NCBI RefSeq assembly: GCF_900108555.1
Contig: NZ_FNWV01000006.1
Coordinates: 1-64,000, forward strand
Source: Ruminococcus flavefaciens
GTDB lineage: Bacteria > Bacillota > Clostridia > Oscillospirales > Ruminococcaceae
DNA: 64,000 bases
Direction: 5' to 3'
Both the position numbers and the translations under genes were made by a program. Shown here one piece after another: positions 27,162 through 35,711 of the stretch (positions within the stretch are counted from its first letter, which is position 1; each line of letters begins with the position of its first letter). The notes under the pieces were generated by a model. The model was given only the letters and a program-made list of their open reading frames with translations. It made no database searches and was not told the origin of the DNA.

Positions 27162-28796
27162 ATGAGTAATATACCGACCGCAAAAAATGTGACCGTGATA
27201 CCTGCGCTGACAACTGCCGAAGTCAGGGAGAGAAAGTTCAAGCAGATAAGGGTAGCTGCTTATTGCAGAGTATCTACCGACCATGAAGAACAGCAGAACA
27301 GTTATCAGGTGCAGATCGCATATTATACCGAGCTTATCAACTCCAATCCCGAATGGACACTTGCAGGCATATTCGCAGATGAGGGCATCAGCGGTACGCA
27401 GACCAAGAATCGCAAGGAATTCAATAAGATGATACGCAGGTGCAAACAGAAGAAGATAGACCTTGTGCTTTGTAAGTCTATCAGCCGTTTTGCCCGAAAT
27501 ACCGTTGACTGCCTTGAATATATCCGTGAGCTGAAATTGCTTGGTATAGGTGTAATGTTTGAAAAGGAGAACATCAACACCATGACGATGAACAGCGAAT
27601 TTATCATATCGCTGTATGGCTCTTTCGCCCAAGCTGAAAGCGAAAGTATCAGCAAGAACGTCACATGGGGTGTGGAGAAATCATTCAAAGAGGGAAAGGT
27701 CAAATATTCCCTTGATAAGATGCTGGGCTTTCGCAGAGGAGATGACGGCAAGCCTGTCATCGTGGAGGAAGAAGCTGAGATAGTCAGATATATCTACAAG
27801 CTGTATCTTGACGGACTTAGCCTGAAACGTATCGCAAGAAGGCTACGTGATGAGGGTGTCAAGAAATGGAACGGCACAACTGACTGGACATCGGTAACGG
27901 TTTACGGCATACTCAAAAATGAAAAATATGCCGGTGATGCGGTCTTGCAAAAGACTTATACGGTGGACTGTATTCTGCATAAACAGGTGAAGAATAACGG
28001 TGAAAAGGACAAGTATATCGTGTATGACTGCCACCCTGCTATCATTGAACGTGATACTTATAACCGTGTTCAGCAGGAGCTTGCGAGGCGTGGCTCGATT
28101 AGAAAAAGAAGCGACAAAACCGAGACAGAGCAGGGGCATTACGCAAGCAAGTATGCTCTCAGTGATATTCTTATCTGTGGTGAGTGTGGAACGGCATATC
28201 GCCGTGTAACGTGGACTTCTCACGGTCACAAGCTGATAGTATGGCGGTGTATCAGCAGACTTGACCACGGCAGTAAGTACTGTAAGAACTCACCATCTAT
28301 AAATGAGGAAAAGCTCCAGACCGCTATTGTCGATGCACTCAATAGGGTATATGCTGACGGTGAGAAGTTGATGGAAGAAATGAAGCGAAATCTGATGATG
28401 GTCATGACAGACAAAGACATCGCAGCTTCGGAGATAGAGAAAATGAAAATGCGGCTGAATGAAATATCCAAAGCACGAAACGGTCTTGTTCATCTAATTA
28501 CAAGCGGAGCAGTAGATGAGGACTCACTTGATAGGGATTTTGAAGACCTTATCAACGAGGAGAAATTCTTGAAAGAGCAGATCAGCGACAGGAAGGCTAA
28601 GTCAAAGCTCAGTGATGAAAAGCGCTATCACCTGATGTCCGCATTTGAGGAGCTTCAAAAAGCAAAGTTTCAAATGACCGAATATGATGATGTGACCGTA
28701 AGAAAGGTTGTTGAGTGTATCAGAGTGCTGTCAAAGACCGAGGTGCAAATAATCTTCAAGGGGGGTTTTGAGATGAATGTGGAAGTTGACAGATAA
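27162..28796 (+). CDS. Large serine recombinase (site-specific integrase)
   Basis: The 544-residue protein has an N-terminal resolvase domain with VAAYCRVSTD (catalytic Ser38) and SRFARNTVD, a recombinase domain, and a zinc-ribbon region with CGECG and the later paired cysteines (about 340-385). A long coiled coil (about 415-510) is typical of large serine integrases. Such enzymes insert and excise phages and conjugative or mobilisable elements without host factors; excision needs a directionality factor, not seen here. An AAGGAG site 10 bases upstream supports the ATG at 27162; earlier ATG codons at 27153 and 27156 are too close to it. The enzyme is full length, so the element may still be mobile. 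It is followed by a bidirectional hairpin and a convergent nuclease pseudogene. Confidence 0.93.
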   Translation: MSNIPTAKNVTVIPALTTAEVRERKFKQIRVAAYCRVSTDHEEQQNSYQVQIAYYTELINSNPEWTLAGIFADEGISGTQTKNRKEFNKMIRRCKQKKIDLVLCKSISRFARNTVDCLEYIRELKLLGIGVMFEKENINTMTMNSEFIISLYGSFAQAESESISKNVTWGVEKSFKEGKVKYSLDKMLGFRRGDDGKPVIVEEEAEIVRYIYKLYLDGLSLKRIARRLRDEGVKKWNGTTDWTSVTVYGILKNEKYAGDAVLQKTYTVDCILHKQVKNNGEKDKYIVYDCHPAIIERDTYNRVQQELARRGSIRKRSDKTETEQGHYASKYALSDILICGECGTAYRRVTWTSHGHKLIVWRCISRLDHGSKYCKNSPSINEEKLQTAIVDALNRVYADGEKLMEEMKRNLMMVMTDKDIAASEIEKMKMRLNEISKARNGLVHLITSGAVDEDSLDRDFEDLINEEKFLKEQISDRKAKSKLSDEKRYHLMSAFEELQKAKFQMTEYDDVTVRKVVECIRVLSKTEVQIIFKGGFEMNVEVDR

Positions 28797-28802
28797 AGAA
28801 AA

Positions 28803-28834
28803 TGCCCACCGAGCCATTATAGACTTGGTGGGCA
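28803..28834. terminator. Bidirectional hairpin between the recombinase and the Rpn-type gene
   Basis: Stem TGCCCACC/GGTGGGCA (28803-28810, 28827-28834), seven bases after the recombinase stop and seven before the end of the convergent gene. Confidence 0.7.
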
Positions 28835-28840
28835 TAATGT

Positions 28841-29794
28841 TTAGTTGTTTGAACCGAGCATAGCGGCGTAGCGTGCCTGATCCTTTTTAGGTATCTGCAA
28901 CGCATCCATTGCCTGCTGAACCGTCCATTTGGTAGTCTCCATCAGCTTTTTGATACTATCAAGTAAAGTCTTTTCAGTTGCATTGATTTCAACAGCCATA
29001 CCGAGATTACACATTTCAAGCACCTCCTCTTCGATTTCCTTTGTCATTGGGATATTGAATTCGCTTTCAAGTATCTGCTTTCTCTTTTCAACACTTTCGG
29101 TTGTGGAAAGAAGCGTACTCAAAAGACGTATGATACTATTATCACCTTCCATACCCTTATCATTCAAGGATATGATAATGATTTTCATTTTGTCGTAGTT
29201 CTCGACAGGTTCATTGACCTGACCAATCGTCTTAGTCGGTTTCAGACCATACTCCACGATTGAGTTAGTGTTTGCGCCGCTGGGACTCGGACATATCCAT
29301 ATGGTATACACCTTCTGTATCTTGTCATAATCGGAGCGCTCAAAGACCGTTCCTTTCTGACGTGAGATCAGGCGAGCAGCGTAGTACACACCTCTTGTCA
29401 CGATAGCATATGACATCTTTGTATCGACCTGTATCTCAATGTTGATGACAAGCCGAACGACCTTGCTCGTTTTAGGGATTATGGCATCAAAAACCAGATC
29501 ATATCGAACTAAGCCCTCACTGTCGGAATTGTCCTCGGTATCAGAGCCGACGATAGCCGAATCAGCATCAGGTACGTCCTGGTCAACAGATACCTCGTTC
29601 ACCTGAACCTCACCGGCAAAACAGTTTTTCTCAATATATTTAATATCGTATCACTCAAATTCCTCGACACATTCTTTCAGTATCTCGGCAAGTATGATAC
29701 GATGTTTGATCAGCTTCTTAGCAACTGCATCAAGCTTAGCGCGGGTGTCGGAAGCGTCAATGCTGTTGGCAAGACTTGTAGGAACAGTAGCCAT
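28841..29794 (-). pseudogene. Rpn/PD-(D/E)XK transposase-like nuclease gene interrupted by one in-frame TGA
   Basis: The 3' part (to a GTG at 29602) encodes YDLVFDAI and NIEIQ, matching the Asp and Glu-x-Gln of the PD-(D/E)XK fold in Rpn-type recombination-promoting nucleases. The tail has helical features. The 5' part starts at 29794 (MATVPTSLANS, AAGGAG 9 bases upstream) and reads KECVEEFE, then TGA at 29651-29653, then YDIKYIEKN in the same frame into the catalytic part. No length change is involved: a single nonsense codon splits an otherwise intact frame of 317 codons. A consensus promoter precedes it. Either the gene is a recent pseudogene, or the C-terminal fragment restarts at the GTG, or the TGA is a sequencing error. 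Confidence 0.75.
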
Positions 29795-29822
29795 TGGTAT
29801 CATCTCCTTCTTTCCTATACTA

Positions 29823-29851
29823 ATTATATCATACGAGCGGTAAAATGTCAA
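29823..29851 (-). promoter_or_regulatory. Consensus promoter of the Rpn-type gene
   Basis: Minus strand TTGACA (29846-29851), 17-bp spacer, TATAAT (29823-29828). Confidence 0.8.
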
Positions 29852-29882
29852 TGCTGTATTTCGGCTTTAAGGCGGATTTTAG

Positions 29883-30050
29883 AGGACTAAATGGCATGGA
29901 GTTTACAACAAATCAAAATGGCGGAGCATAGGAAACAATATCGGAACTCTGAACGTTCAATATCGTTATCCGAAAGATAGATATATAGGTGTTGAAAGAG
30001 TAGTATATAATGAAGTTGGTGAAGGGTGGTCATCTATAGTTTTCAGCTAA
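29883..30050 (+). pseudogene. C-terminal remnant of an unidentified protein
   Basis: A 55-codon frame without a start or ribosome binding site ends at 30050. Its second half (LNVQYRYPKDRYIGVERVVY, NEVGEGWSS) reads like a folded protein terminus rather than random sequence. I do not recognise it. It probably marks debris at the right end of the mobile segment. Confidence 0.3.
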
Positions 30051-30123
30051 TGATTATTGACTTGAAACTGCTATAAAATGACGATATTGCGAGGTAAAAT
30101 GGATCGTCATTCGTTTCGTATTA

Positions 30124-31410
30124 ATGACTATAGCGTGGTTCACCATGAACCGCAATGCGAGTTCCTCGGGTATGCAGATAAAAACGGCTACTCTGCCGTT
30201 CGACATCGCGACTAAGGGCAGCAGTATCAGAAATGAGGCTATGATAAATTCCGAAAATGATGATTATGTCACAGGTATTATCGGTTCATCGCATGGCGAG
30301 TACGCTGAGGGTACGTCGGAAACGCTGACAGCTCAAAGCGGAACTTCGGGAGAATACTTCACAGGGGACAGCCTGTGTCTGAGATTTACTCCCGTAGATG
30401 ATCCTGATACTAATGATGTTAATGAAGCGGACGATCCTCCTGATATAGCTCCGGGAAGCAACGGTAAGCTTGAGCTGAACGTTATCCCTAAGGTCGATAC
30501 TGCAATTAGCGTTAAATTATCGCTTAATATTGTCGCTTTTGCAGAGGTCGAGAAAAAAGACGTAAATGGCGAAGTCATTTACAAAATGAACGGCGATACC
30601 TACGCATTAGACGCTAAAGGCAATAAGATACCTGAGACGGAGATAATTGAGATCACTGACACGGAGAGCTTTGCTTCGGCAGTAACGGATAAAACAGGTA
30701 ATACTTCTGCTGCGAATTCAGCAGCGGAATATGTTAGTGCTGCGGATTACCTCAGAGGTCATATCCTTTTCTTCGGCGGAGCAGGCGATACTACAAATGC
30801 GGCTGAAAGTTCGAGGTATTATTATACAACCCCGTACACTTCGAGAGATGCGGCTTCGCAGATATACTTTACTTTCAATGTACCTGCTAATAATAAAGGT
30901 AAAGCTGTGGAAGTGCCGATATACTGGATGTGGACCAATATCTTTGGTCAGGTGGCGCTTCCTGATAATATTTCGGGCAAAAGAAATGGATATCCTAGCA
31001 GATTGCCGATAGCAAGCTATCTGACGGGAGTCACTATCTACGGTAAAGACGGAGCTGACGAGGGCACAGATGACGATGTTATTTTCCCGAGACCGGATAC
31101 ATCTGCAATATCAGCCGATGATCTGAGTACATCAGAGGAAAGTGATATTTATTCTGTTACGGTGAACAAAGATCTGCTTAAAACTAATTCTGACGGACGT
31201 TACGTTATCCCGATAAAGTTCAGCGTGAAAACGGGCAACAGCTTATTTAAGAACACTGAGGACAACGGACTTGAATACTCCAATTACAAGGTAACTGTAT
31301 CGGCGGTAATGTGTTCGGCAGTTGACGGCACAGGCAGTTTGAACGTATCTTATGATGATGACCACATTATCTACACAAATGCAAGAATATTGACATCAGT
31401 TGTTGAATGA
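30124..31410 (+). pseudogene. N-terminally truncated SipW-cargo-like protein
   Basis: The frame (428 codons from the first ATG) begins with MTIAWFTMNRNAS, that is, at the very end of what should be the signal segment. The charged leader and hydrophobic helix found in its paralogue at 11300 are missing, there is no ribosome binding site before the ATG, and a stop lies 15 codons upstream. The rest is intact and shares ATLPFDI, GHILFF and IYWMWTNIFGQ with the 11300 protein. The simplest reading is that the mobile segment on the left replaced the 5' end, so the product is not exported. A cryptic start is possible but unsupported. A good terminator follows the gene. Confidence 0.7.
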
Positions 31411-31419
31411 CACAGACAG

Positions 31420-31456
31420 AAAGCTGCGGAGAGATCTTCTTCGCAGCTTTTTCTTT
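31420..31456 (+). terminator. Terminator after the truncated cargo gene
   Basis: Stem AAAGCTGCG/CGCAGCTTT (31420-31428, 31442-31450) followed by TTCTTTTTC. Confidence 0.85.
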
Positions 31457-31582
31457 TTCTTGAATGTTTATTCGGAATATAAGGTATATAAAAAAATAAA
31501 GTGTATTATTTTTAAGTAATATTACTTGTAGGATAATTTGTAATTTTTTAACGTTTTTTTGACGCAATTAATAGTTATTTCA

Positions 31583-31611
31583 TTGACATTGCGCAGTAAA
31601 TATGGTATAAT
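31583..31611 (+). promoter_or_regulatory. Consensus promoter of the 31657-39324 operon
   Basis: TTGACA (31583-31588), 17-bp spacer, TATAAT (31606-31611). All genes to 39324 follow on the same strand without an obvious internal terminator. Confidence 0.85.
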
Positions 31612-31656
31612 AAGACAAATATAAAAATTATATGTCATCGGAAAGAGGGTGGAGAA

Positions 31657-32415
31657 ATGGCGGAAAAAGAAATACAGACCACCGTTGGCGGTCTGAGAGC
31701 TGTAGAACTGTATTTTCGCTCTGTCAGAGAGATTGCAAGCGGAAGTACAGCCTTTTATCAGTCCCAGACGCGCCTTAATTCTCCTAAGCTGGGAGTTCTT
31801 TCACCCGACAAATATCGTGATGTATGCGAGATGACGAGTCAGGCAGAAAAGCTCTTTCAGCTGGAAATGCTTCAGGCGTTGGAGGCTTGCAGCAGCTTTA
31901 CCGAACGTGAATTGAATTTCAGCTGGATATCGGTATATATGCCTGTTCGTTACCTTAAAAACGAAAATGCTGCCAAGGCTGTTGTTGAGATATGCCGCAA
32001 GAGAGAGATACCGACTAACCGTATCTGTTTTGAGCTTTCTGAAAAGCTTCTTGCCGAGGACGACGGAAAGGCAGCTGATTCGATCCAGACTATGCGCAAT
32101 TTCGGTTTTCATTTTATGCTTACGGGTTTTGGCGGAAGCTACTGTCCTATGATGAGACTATCGAATTTTTCAGTAGATTACGTTATGCTGAGCCCCGAAG
32201 TTGCAAACTTCATAGGCAGAGATGAAAGATCTGACAATGCGGTAAAGTCGATAATTTCATTCGTTAACGACATAGGTTCCGAACCCGTTGCTGACGGAGT
32301 TTTTAACAGCAGACAGGCTGAAACACTGTACTCATTTGAATGTTCTTACTGTGCAGGCAGCCTTTCGGGAAAATATGTTACGGAAAGGTTTGTCAAAAGG
32401 AGAGCAGATACTTGA
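31657..32415 (+). CDS. Degenerate EAL-domain protein (probable c-di-GMP effector or scaffold)
   Basis: The 252-residue protein follows the EAL fold from end to end, but the catalytic signatures are replaced. The EAL position reads YQSQTRL (about 34-40), IEITES has become FELSEK, DDFGSG has become LTGFGGSY, the Lys-x-Asp strand has become VMLSPE, and AEGVE has become ADGVFN. Metal binding and hydrolysis are therefore unlikely. Such proteins usually bind c-di-GMP without cutting it or act through protein contacts. It is first in an operon with a signal peptidase, an AAA+ ATPase and the peptidase fusion, so it may give c-di-GMP input to that machine. The start has a GGTGGAG site. There is no membrane segment. 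Confidence 0.7.
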   Translation: MAEKEIQTTVGGLRAVELYFRSVREIASGSTAFYQSQTRLNSPKLGVLSPDKYRDVCEMTSQAEKLFQLEMLQALEACSSFTERELNFSWISVYMPVRYLKNENAAKAVVEICRKREIPTNRICFELSEKLLAEDDGKAADSIQTMRNFGFHFMLTGFGGSYCPMMRLSNFSVDYVMLSPEVANFIGRDERSDNAVKSIISFVNDIGSEPVADGVFNSRQAETLYSFECSYCAGSLSGKYVTERFVKRRADT

Positions 32416-32482
32416 AAGATCAGTATATCATACGATCATTATATAAAAATGATCTTAAATTGCAGGAAATGGAGAGTTCGCT

Positions 32483-33196
32483 GTGGATAAAAAGGTAATT
32501 GATGTCCTTGAACTCAGAAGAACCGCCAAAGAGGTAAAACGTCATGTTATCCTGATGAGGATACTTGCCCTGCTTGTTATAATTCTTGTACTGATAATCG
32601 CCATTGCGTATGCAATATCATATTTTTATGACAAATTCGGCAGTTTTACAGTAAAAGTAAGCAAGTATGACATGGTGCATCAGGGACTTACTCTTTCAGA
32701 GACGCCTGATTATGACAAGGCGACCGCTGTGCTCAATGCCAATATCGTATACGATATGACGAACATAAGCGGCAATGATCTTCCCGATAATATCGACAAG
32801 ATAAACGGAAGCCATAATGGTCCAAATTATATAGCTTATACGTTTTATCTTATAAATTCGGGAGACGATACGCTCACATATACAGGAGAAATGTCTATTG
32901 AGAATGTGACGAAAAATGTAGATGAAGCTATTCGTGTTGCCGTTTATAAAAATGGTGAAAAGACCGTATACGGCAAAACGAAATCCAACGGCGGCGGTAA
33001 AGAAAGCGACTGTGACAGTGAGTTCCTTTCATCGTCATTGGTCATGCGTACCTCTACCGAAGGCTTTGAGTCGAATAATAAGGACAAATATACTGTGGTC
33101 ATATGGCTCGAGGGAAATGATCCCGACTGTCTTGATGATATAATAGGTGGAACATTAAAGCTTAGTATGAATTTCAAGATAACTGAGTCTACATAA
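32483..33196 (+). CDS. Membrane-anchored cargo-like protein with WLEGND motif
   Basis: The 237-residue protein has a charged cytoplasmic leader (1-24), one strong transmembrane helix (about 25-48) and an extracytoplasmic domain. The helix is not followed by an AWFT motif, so processing is uncertain and it may remain membrane bound. Near the end, YTVVIWLEGNDPDC closely matches VTVRVWLEGED in the TasA-like protein at 9523, linking the two families. Translation starts at a GTG with GGAGAG 6 bases upstream. It lies 26 bases before the SipW gene, as expected for a substrate or base protein of the fibre. Confidence 0.65.
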   Translation: MDKKVIDVLELRRTAKEVKRHVILMRILALLVIILVLIIAIAYAISYFYDKFGSFTVKVSKYDMVHQGLTLSETPDYDKATAVLNANIVYDMTNISGNDLPDNIDKINGSHNGPNYIAYTFYLINSGDDTLTYTGEMSIENVTKNVDEAIRVAVYKNGEKTVYGKTKSNGGGKESDCDSEFLSSSLVMRTSTEGFESNNKDKYTVVIWLEGNDPDCLDDIIGGTLKLSMNFKITEST

Positions 33197-33221
33197 TATA
33201 TCCAAAAGGAGTTTTTATAAT

Positions 33222-34079
33222 ATGAAAAAGGCACTGAAAATAACAGTAAATGTTTTTGCATGGATAGTACTTATAATAGCACTTCTTGTTACTGTAATAG
33301 TATTCTCCTCCGACAAAAATAATGGTGTAGCCAATTTATTCGGATATATACCGATGACTGTTGAATCTGACTCAATGGTACCGACATTCAGGCAGGGTGA
33401 TCTTATCATCTGTAAGGATATTGATGATATAAACGCGCTCAAAGAAGGCGATGTAATAACCTTCTGGACGATCATCGATGGAAAGAGAGTAAAAAACACC
33501 CATAGGATCGTAGGTATCAATGATACAGACGGTGCAAGAAGCTTCGTTACACGAGGCGATAACAATGATATAGATGATACACTTCCTGCATACGCAAGTG
33601 ATATCATAGGAAAATGGACAAATACAAAGCTCGCAAAGGTAGGCAGGGCAATGAACTTCCTTCGTACCAAAAAGGGATTTTTCATATGTATCCTTATACC
33701 TATGGCTATCTTCTTCCTGATCGAGCTTTATAAGTTTATTGTTGCACTTATCGAAGCAAAGCGTCCCGAGACTCCTGATATAGACGAAGAGGAGATAAAG
33801 AGACGCGCAATTGAGGAGTACCTTGCAAGCAAGGGCGAAGCAGCAGAAAATGTCAAGGAAACAGCCGAAAAAGCTGCCGAAGCCGTAAAAGAAACAGCTG
33901 AGAAGGCTGAAGAAAAGGCTGAAAAAGCTGCCGAAGCTGTAAAAGAAACAGCTGAAAAGGCAGAGGAAACAGCCGAAAAGGCTGCCGAAGCCGTAGAAGA
34001 AACTGCTGAAAAGACTGAGGAAGCAGTAGAAACTGCCGAAAAGGCAGCAGAAGAAGCTGAAGGAGGCTCCACCGAATAA
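33222..34079 (+). CDS. SipW-type signal peptidase I with long helical Ala/Glu/Lys tail
   Basis: Residues 1-190 are a signal peptidase of the archaeal/ER-like SipW type: an N-terminal helix, the catalytic Ser51 in ESDSMVP, His94 in THRIVG (where bacterial-type enzymes have Lys), the RGDNN box and a C-terminal transmembrane helix (about 151-170). The last 95 or so residues are repeats of the type AEKAAEAVKETAEKAEE, predicted to form a long charged cytoplasmic helix. That extension is not part of ordinary SipW. The enzyme would cut the AWFT-type signals of the cargo proteins nearby. The helical tail may dock onto the AAA+ protein or the coiled-coil fusion encoded next. AAAGGAG lies 10 bases before the start. 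Confidence 0.88.
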   Translation: MKKALKITVNVFAWIVLIIALLVTVIVFSSDKNNGVANLFGYIPMTVESDSMVPTFRQGDLIICKDIDDINALKEGDVITFWTIIDGKRVKNTHRIVGINDTDGARSFVTRGDNNDIDDTLPAYASDIIGKWTNTKLAKVGRAMNFLRTKKGFFICILIPMAIFFLIELYKFIVALIEAKRPETPDIDEEEIKRRAIEEYLASKGEAAENVKETAEKAAEAVKETAEKAEEKAEKAAEAVKETAEKAEETAEKAAEAVEETAEKTEEAVETAEKAAEEAEGGSTE

Positions 34080-34122
34080 TTGACACGATATATGCGGAAG
34101 CATAGATCTTCAGGAGTTTATT

Positions 34123-35688
34123 ATGAATGAATTTCTAAAATGGTTTTTTGAATTTATTTCGGAGATGCTGAAAGGTTACTCGGAAATAGTCCGCGGCATC
34201 GGCAACGGAATAAAACAGATCTTCAATATAAAGAACTATATCGACATATTCAAGCAGCATTCCGAGAATTACGGCGCACTGAGCTGGGTGCTGTCGATAC
34301 TGGCTATAATCATAGTCGCGGCTGTATATGTACTGCTTCTGATGATGATAATCCTCGGCATCAGAAAGTATATCAGGTTCCGTCATTCCATTGTCAGCAA
34401 TGAGGATCTGCTGGAAGAGATATCGGAGCTCCAGCGAAAAGTCATGAAAATGACAAAGGAAAAAGACGAGATAATGGCTATGAAGGTGTCGCAGATGGGA
34501 CTTCCCGCAGGTTCGGGTGCTCTTTCACTTGCTGACGGAAGTATGGCTGCCGACGGTGAGGGCGAGGCTGCACCTGCTGTTGTTGAGAGCGGTGTGGTAC
34601 AGACAACAGAGCAGAGATTTTCAAAGCTCATCGAAGTCGATGCCTTTTACAAGGAATATACTCCGCCAGAGTATGACAACGATATAGATCTTGCAGGCAT
34701 ATGCGAGAATTTCCGCAATTTCGCCTGCTCAAGAATGCATCTCTACTATGAGCCTAAGATAGTATGGCTTTTCCTTGCAGGTATGGCTTCCACGAAGCTC
34801 ATTATCCTACAGGGTATATCAGGTACAGGTAAAACATCACTTCCTTACTCTTTCGGTAAGTTCTTACAGGTGGATACAACTATCGCTTCCGTACAGCCTT
34901 CATGGCGTGACAGAACGGAGCTTTTCGGTTACTTCAACGAATTCACCAAGAACTTCAACGAAACGGAAGTGCTCAAGAGAATATATTCATCGGGCTACAA
35001 CAACGATGTAAACCTTATCCTTCTCGATGAGATGAACATCGCCCGTGTCGAGTATTACTTCGCCGAGATGCTCTCCATTCTCGAAATGCCTAACGCTGAC
35101 GAGTGGGAGCTGGACATCGTACCGAATGTATGGAGCACCGATCCTGTAAACCTTGACAAGGGCAAGATACGCATACCTCAGAATATCTGGTACATAGGTA
35201 CAGCGAATAACGATGACTCAACATTCGCTATCTCGGATAAGGTATACGACCGTGCTCAGCCTATCAACCTTGACTCTAAGGGCGTTGCTTTTGACGCTCC
35301 CGATACTCCGCCTATGAACCTGGGCTTCGATCATCTTGACAAGCTGTTCAGGGAGGCATTCGACAAATATCCGATATCACAGGAAAACTTAAAGAAGATA
35401 CAGCAGCTTGACCTCTGGGTAATTGAAAAGCTGAGAGTTGCTTTCGGTAACCGTATCCTCAAGCAGATGAACCTTTTCGTTCCTGTGTATGTAGCCTGCG
35501 GCGGCGATGAGCTGGACGGAATAGACTACATTCTCGCTACAAAGATATTCAGAAAGTTTGAGTCTCTCAACCTTGCGATGCTGAGAGAGGAGCTGCGCGA
35601 ATTATGCGTATATATGACAAAAACTTTCGGTAAAAATAAAATGAACGAATCTATAGCTTATCTCGAAAGACTACAGAAGCTGTTCTGA
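34123..35688 (+). CDS. Membrane-anchored McrB-like AAA+ ATPase/GTPase
   Basis: The 521-residue protein has an amphipathic start, one transmembrane helix (about 54-80), a coiled coil (about 90-125), a linker and an AAA+ domain (about 200-470). Walker A is GISGTGKT (231-238), Walker B LILLDEMN (Asp302, Glu303), followed by IWYIGTANNDDSTFAISDKVYDRA, which holds sensor 1 and the arginine region in the style of McrB-family NTPases. McrB rings normally drive the McrC nuclease in restriction of modified DNA. Here the ring is tied to the membrane and stands in a surface-protein operon without any recognised DNA methyl-reader domain. The next gene encodes a DUF2357-like protein, the usual partner type for such AAA+ proteins. 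The role in secretion or assembly is inferred. Confidence 0.8.
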   Translation: MNEFLKWFFEFISEMLKGYSEIVRGIGNGIKQIFNIKNYIDIFKQHSENYGALSWVLSILAIIIVAAVYVLLLMMIILGIRKYIRFRHSIVSNEDLLEEISELQRKVMKMTKEKDEIMAMKVSQMGLPAGSGALSLADGSMAADGEGEAAPAVVESGVVQTTEQRFSKLIEVDAFYKEYTPPEYDNDIDLAGICENFRNFACSRMHLYYEPKIVWLFLAGMASTKLIILQGISGTGKTSLPYSFGKFLQVDTTIASVQPSWRDRTELFGYFNEFTKNFNETEVLKRIYSSGYNNDVNLILLDEMNIARVEYYFAEMLSILEMPNADEWELDIVPNVWSTDPVNLDKGKIRIPQNIWYIGTANNDDSTFAISDKVYDRAQPINLDSKGVAFDAPDTPPMNLGFDHLDKLFREAFDKYPISQENLKKIQQLDLWVIEKLRVAFGNRILKQMNLFVPVYVACGGDELDGIDYILATKIFRKFESLNLAMLREELRELCVYMTKTFGKNKMNESIAYLERLQKLF

Positions 35689-35711
35689 TACGGAAGAGCA
35701 GGTGAGAGCAA

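Noticed and set aside
33372..34103. 243-codon minus-strand frame opposite the SipW tail
   Set aside because: It is the antisense of the Ala/Glu/Lys repeats, giving Ser/Phe/Cys-rich sequence without any start signal.
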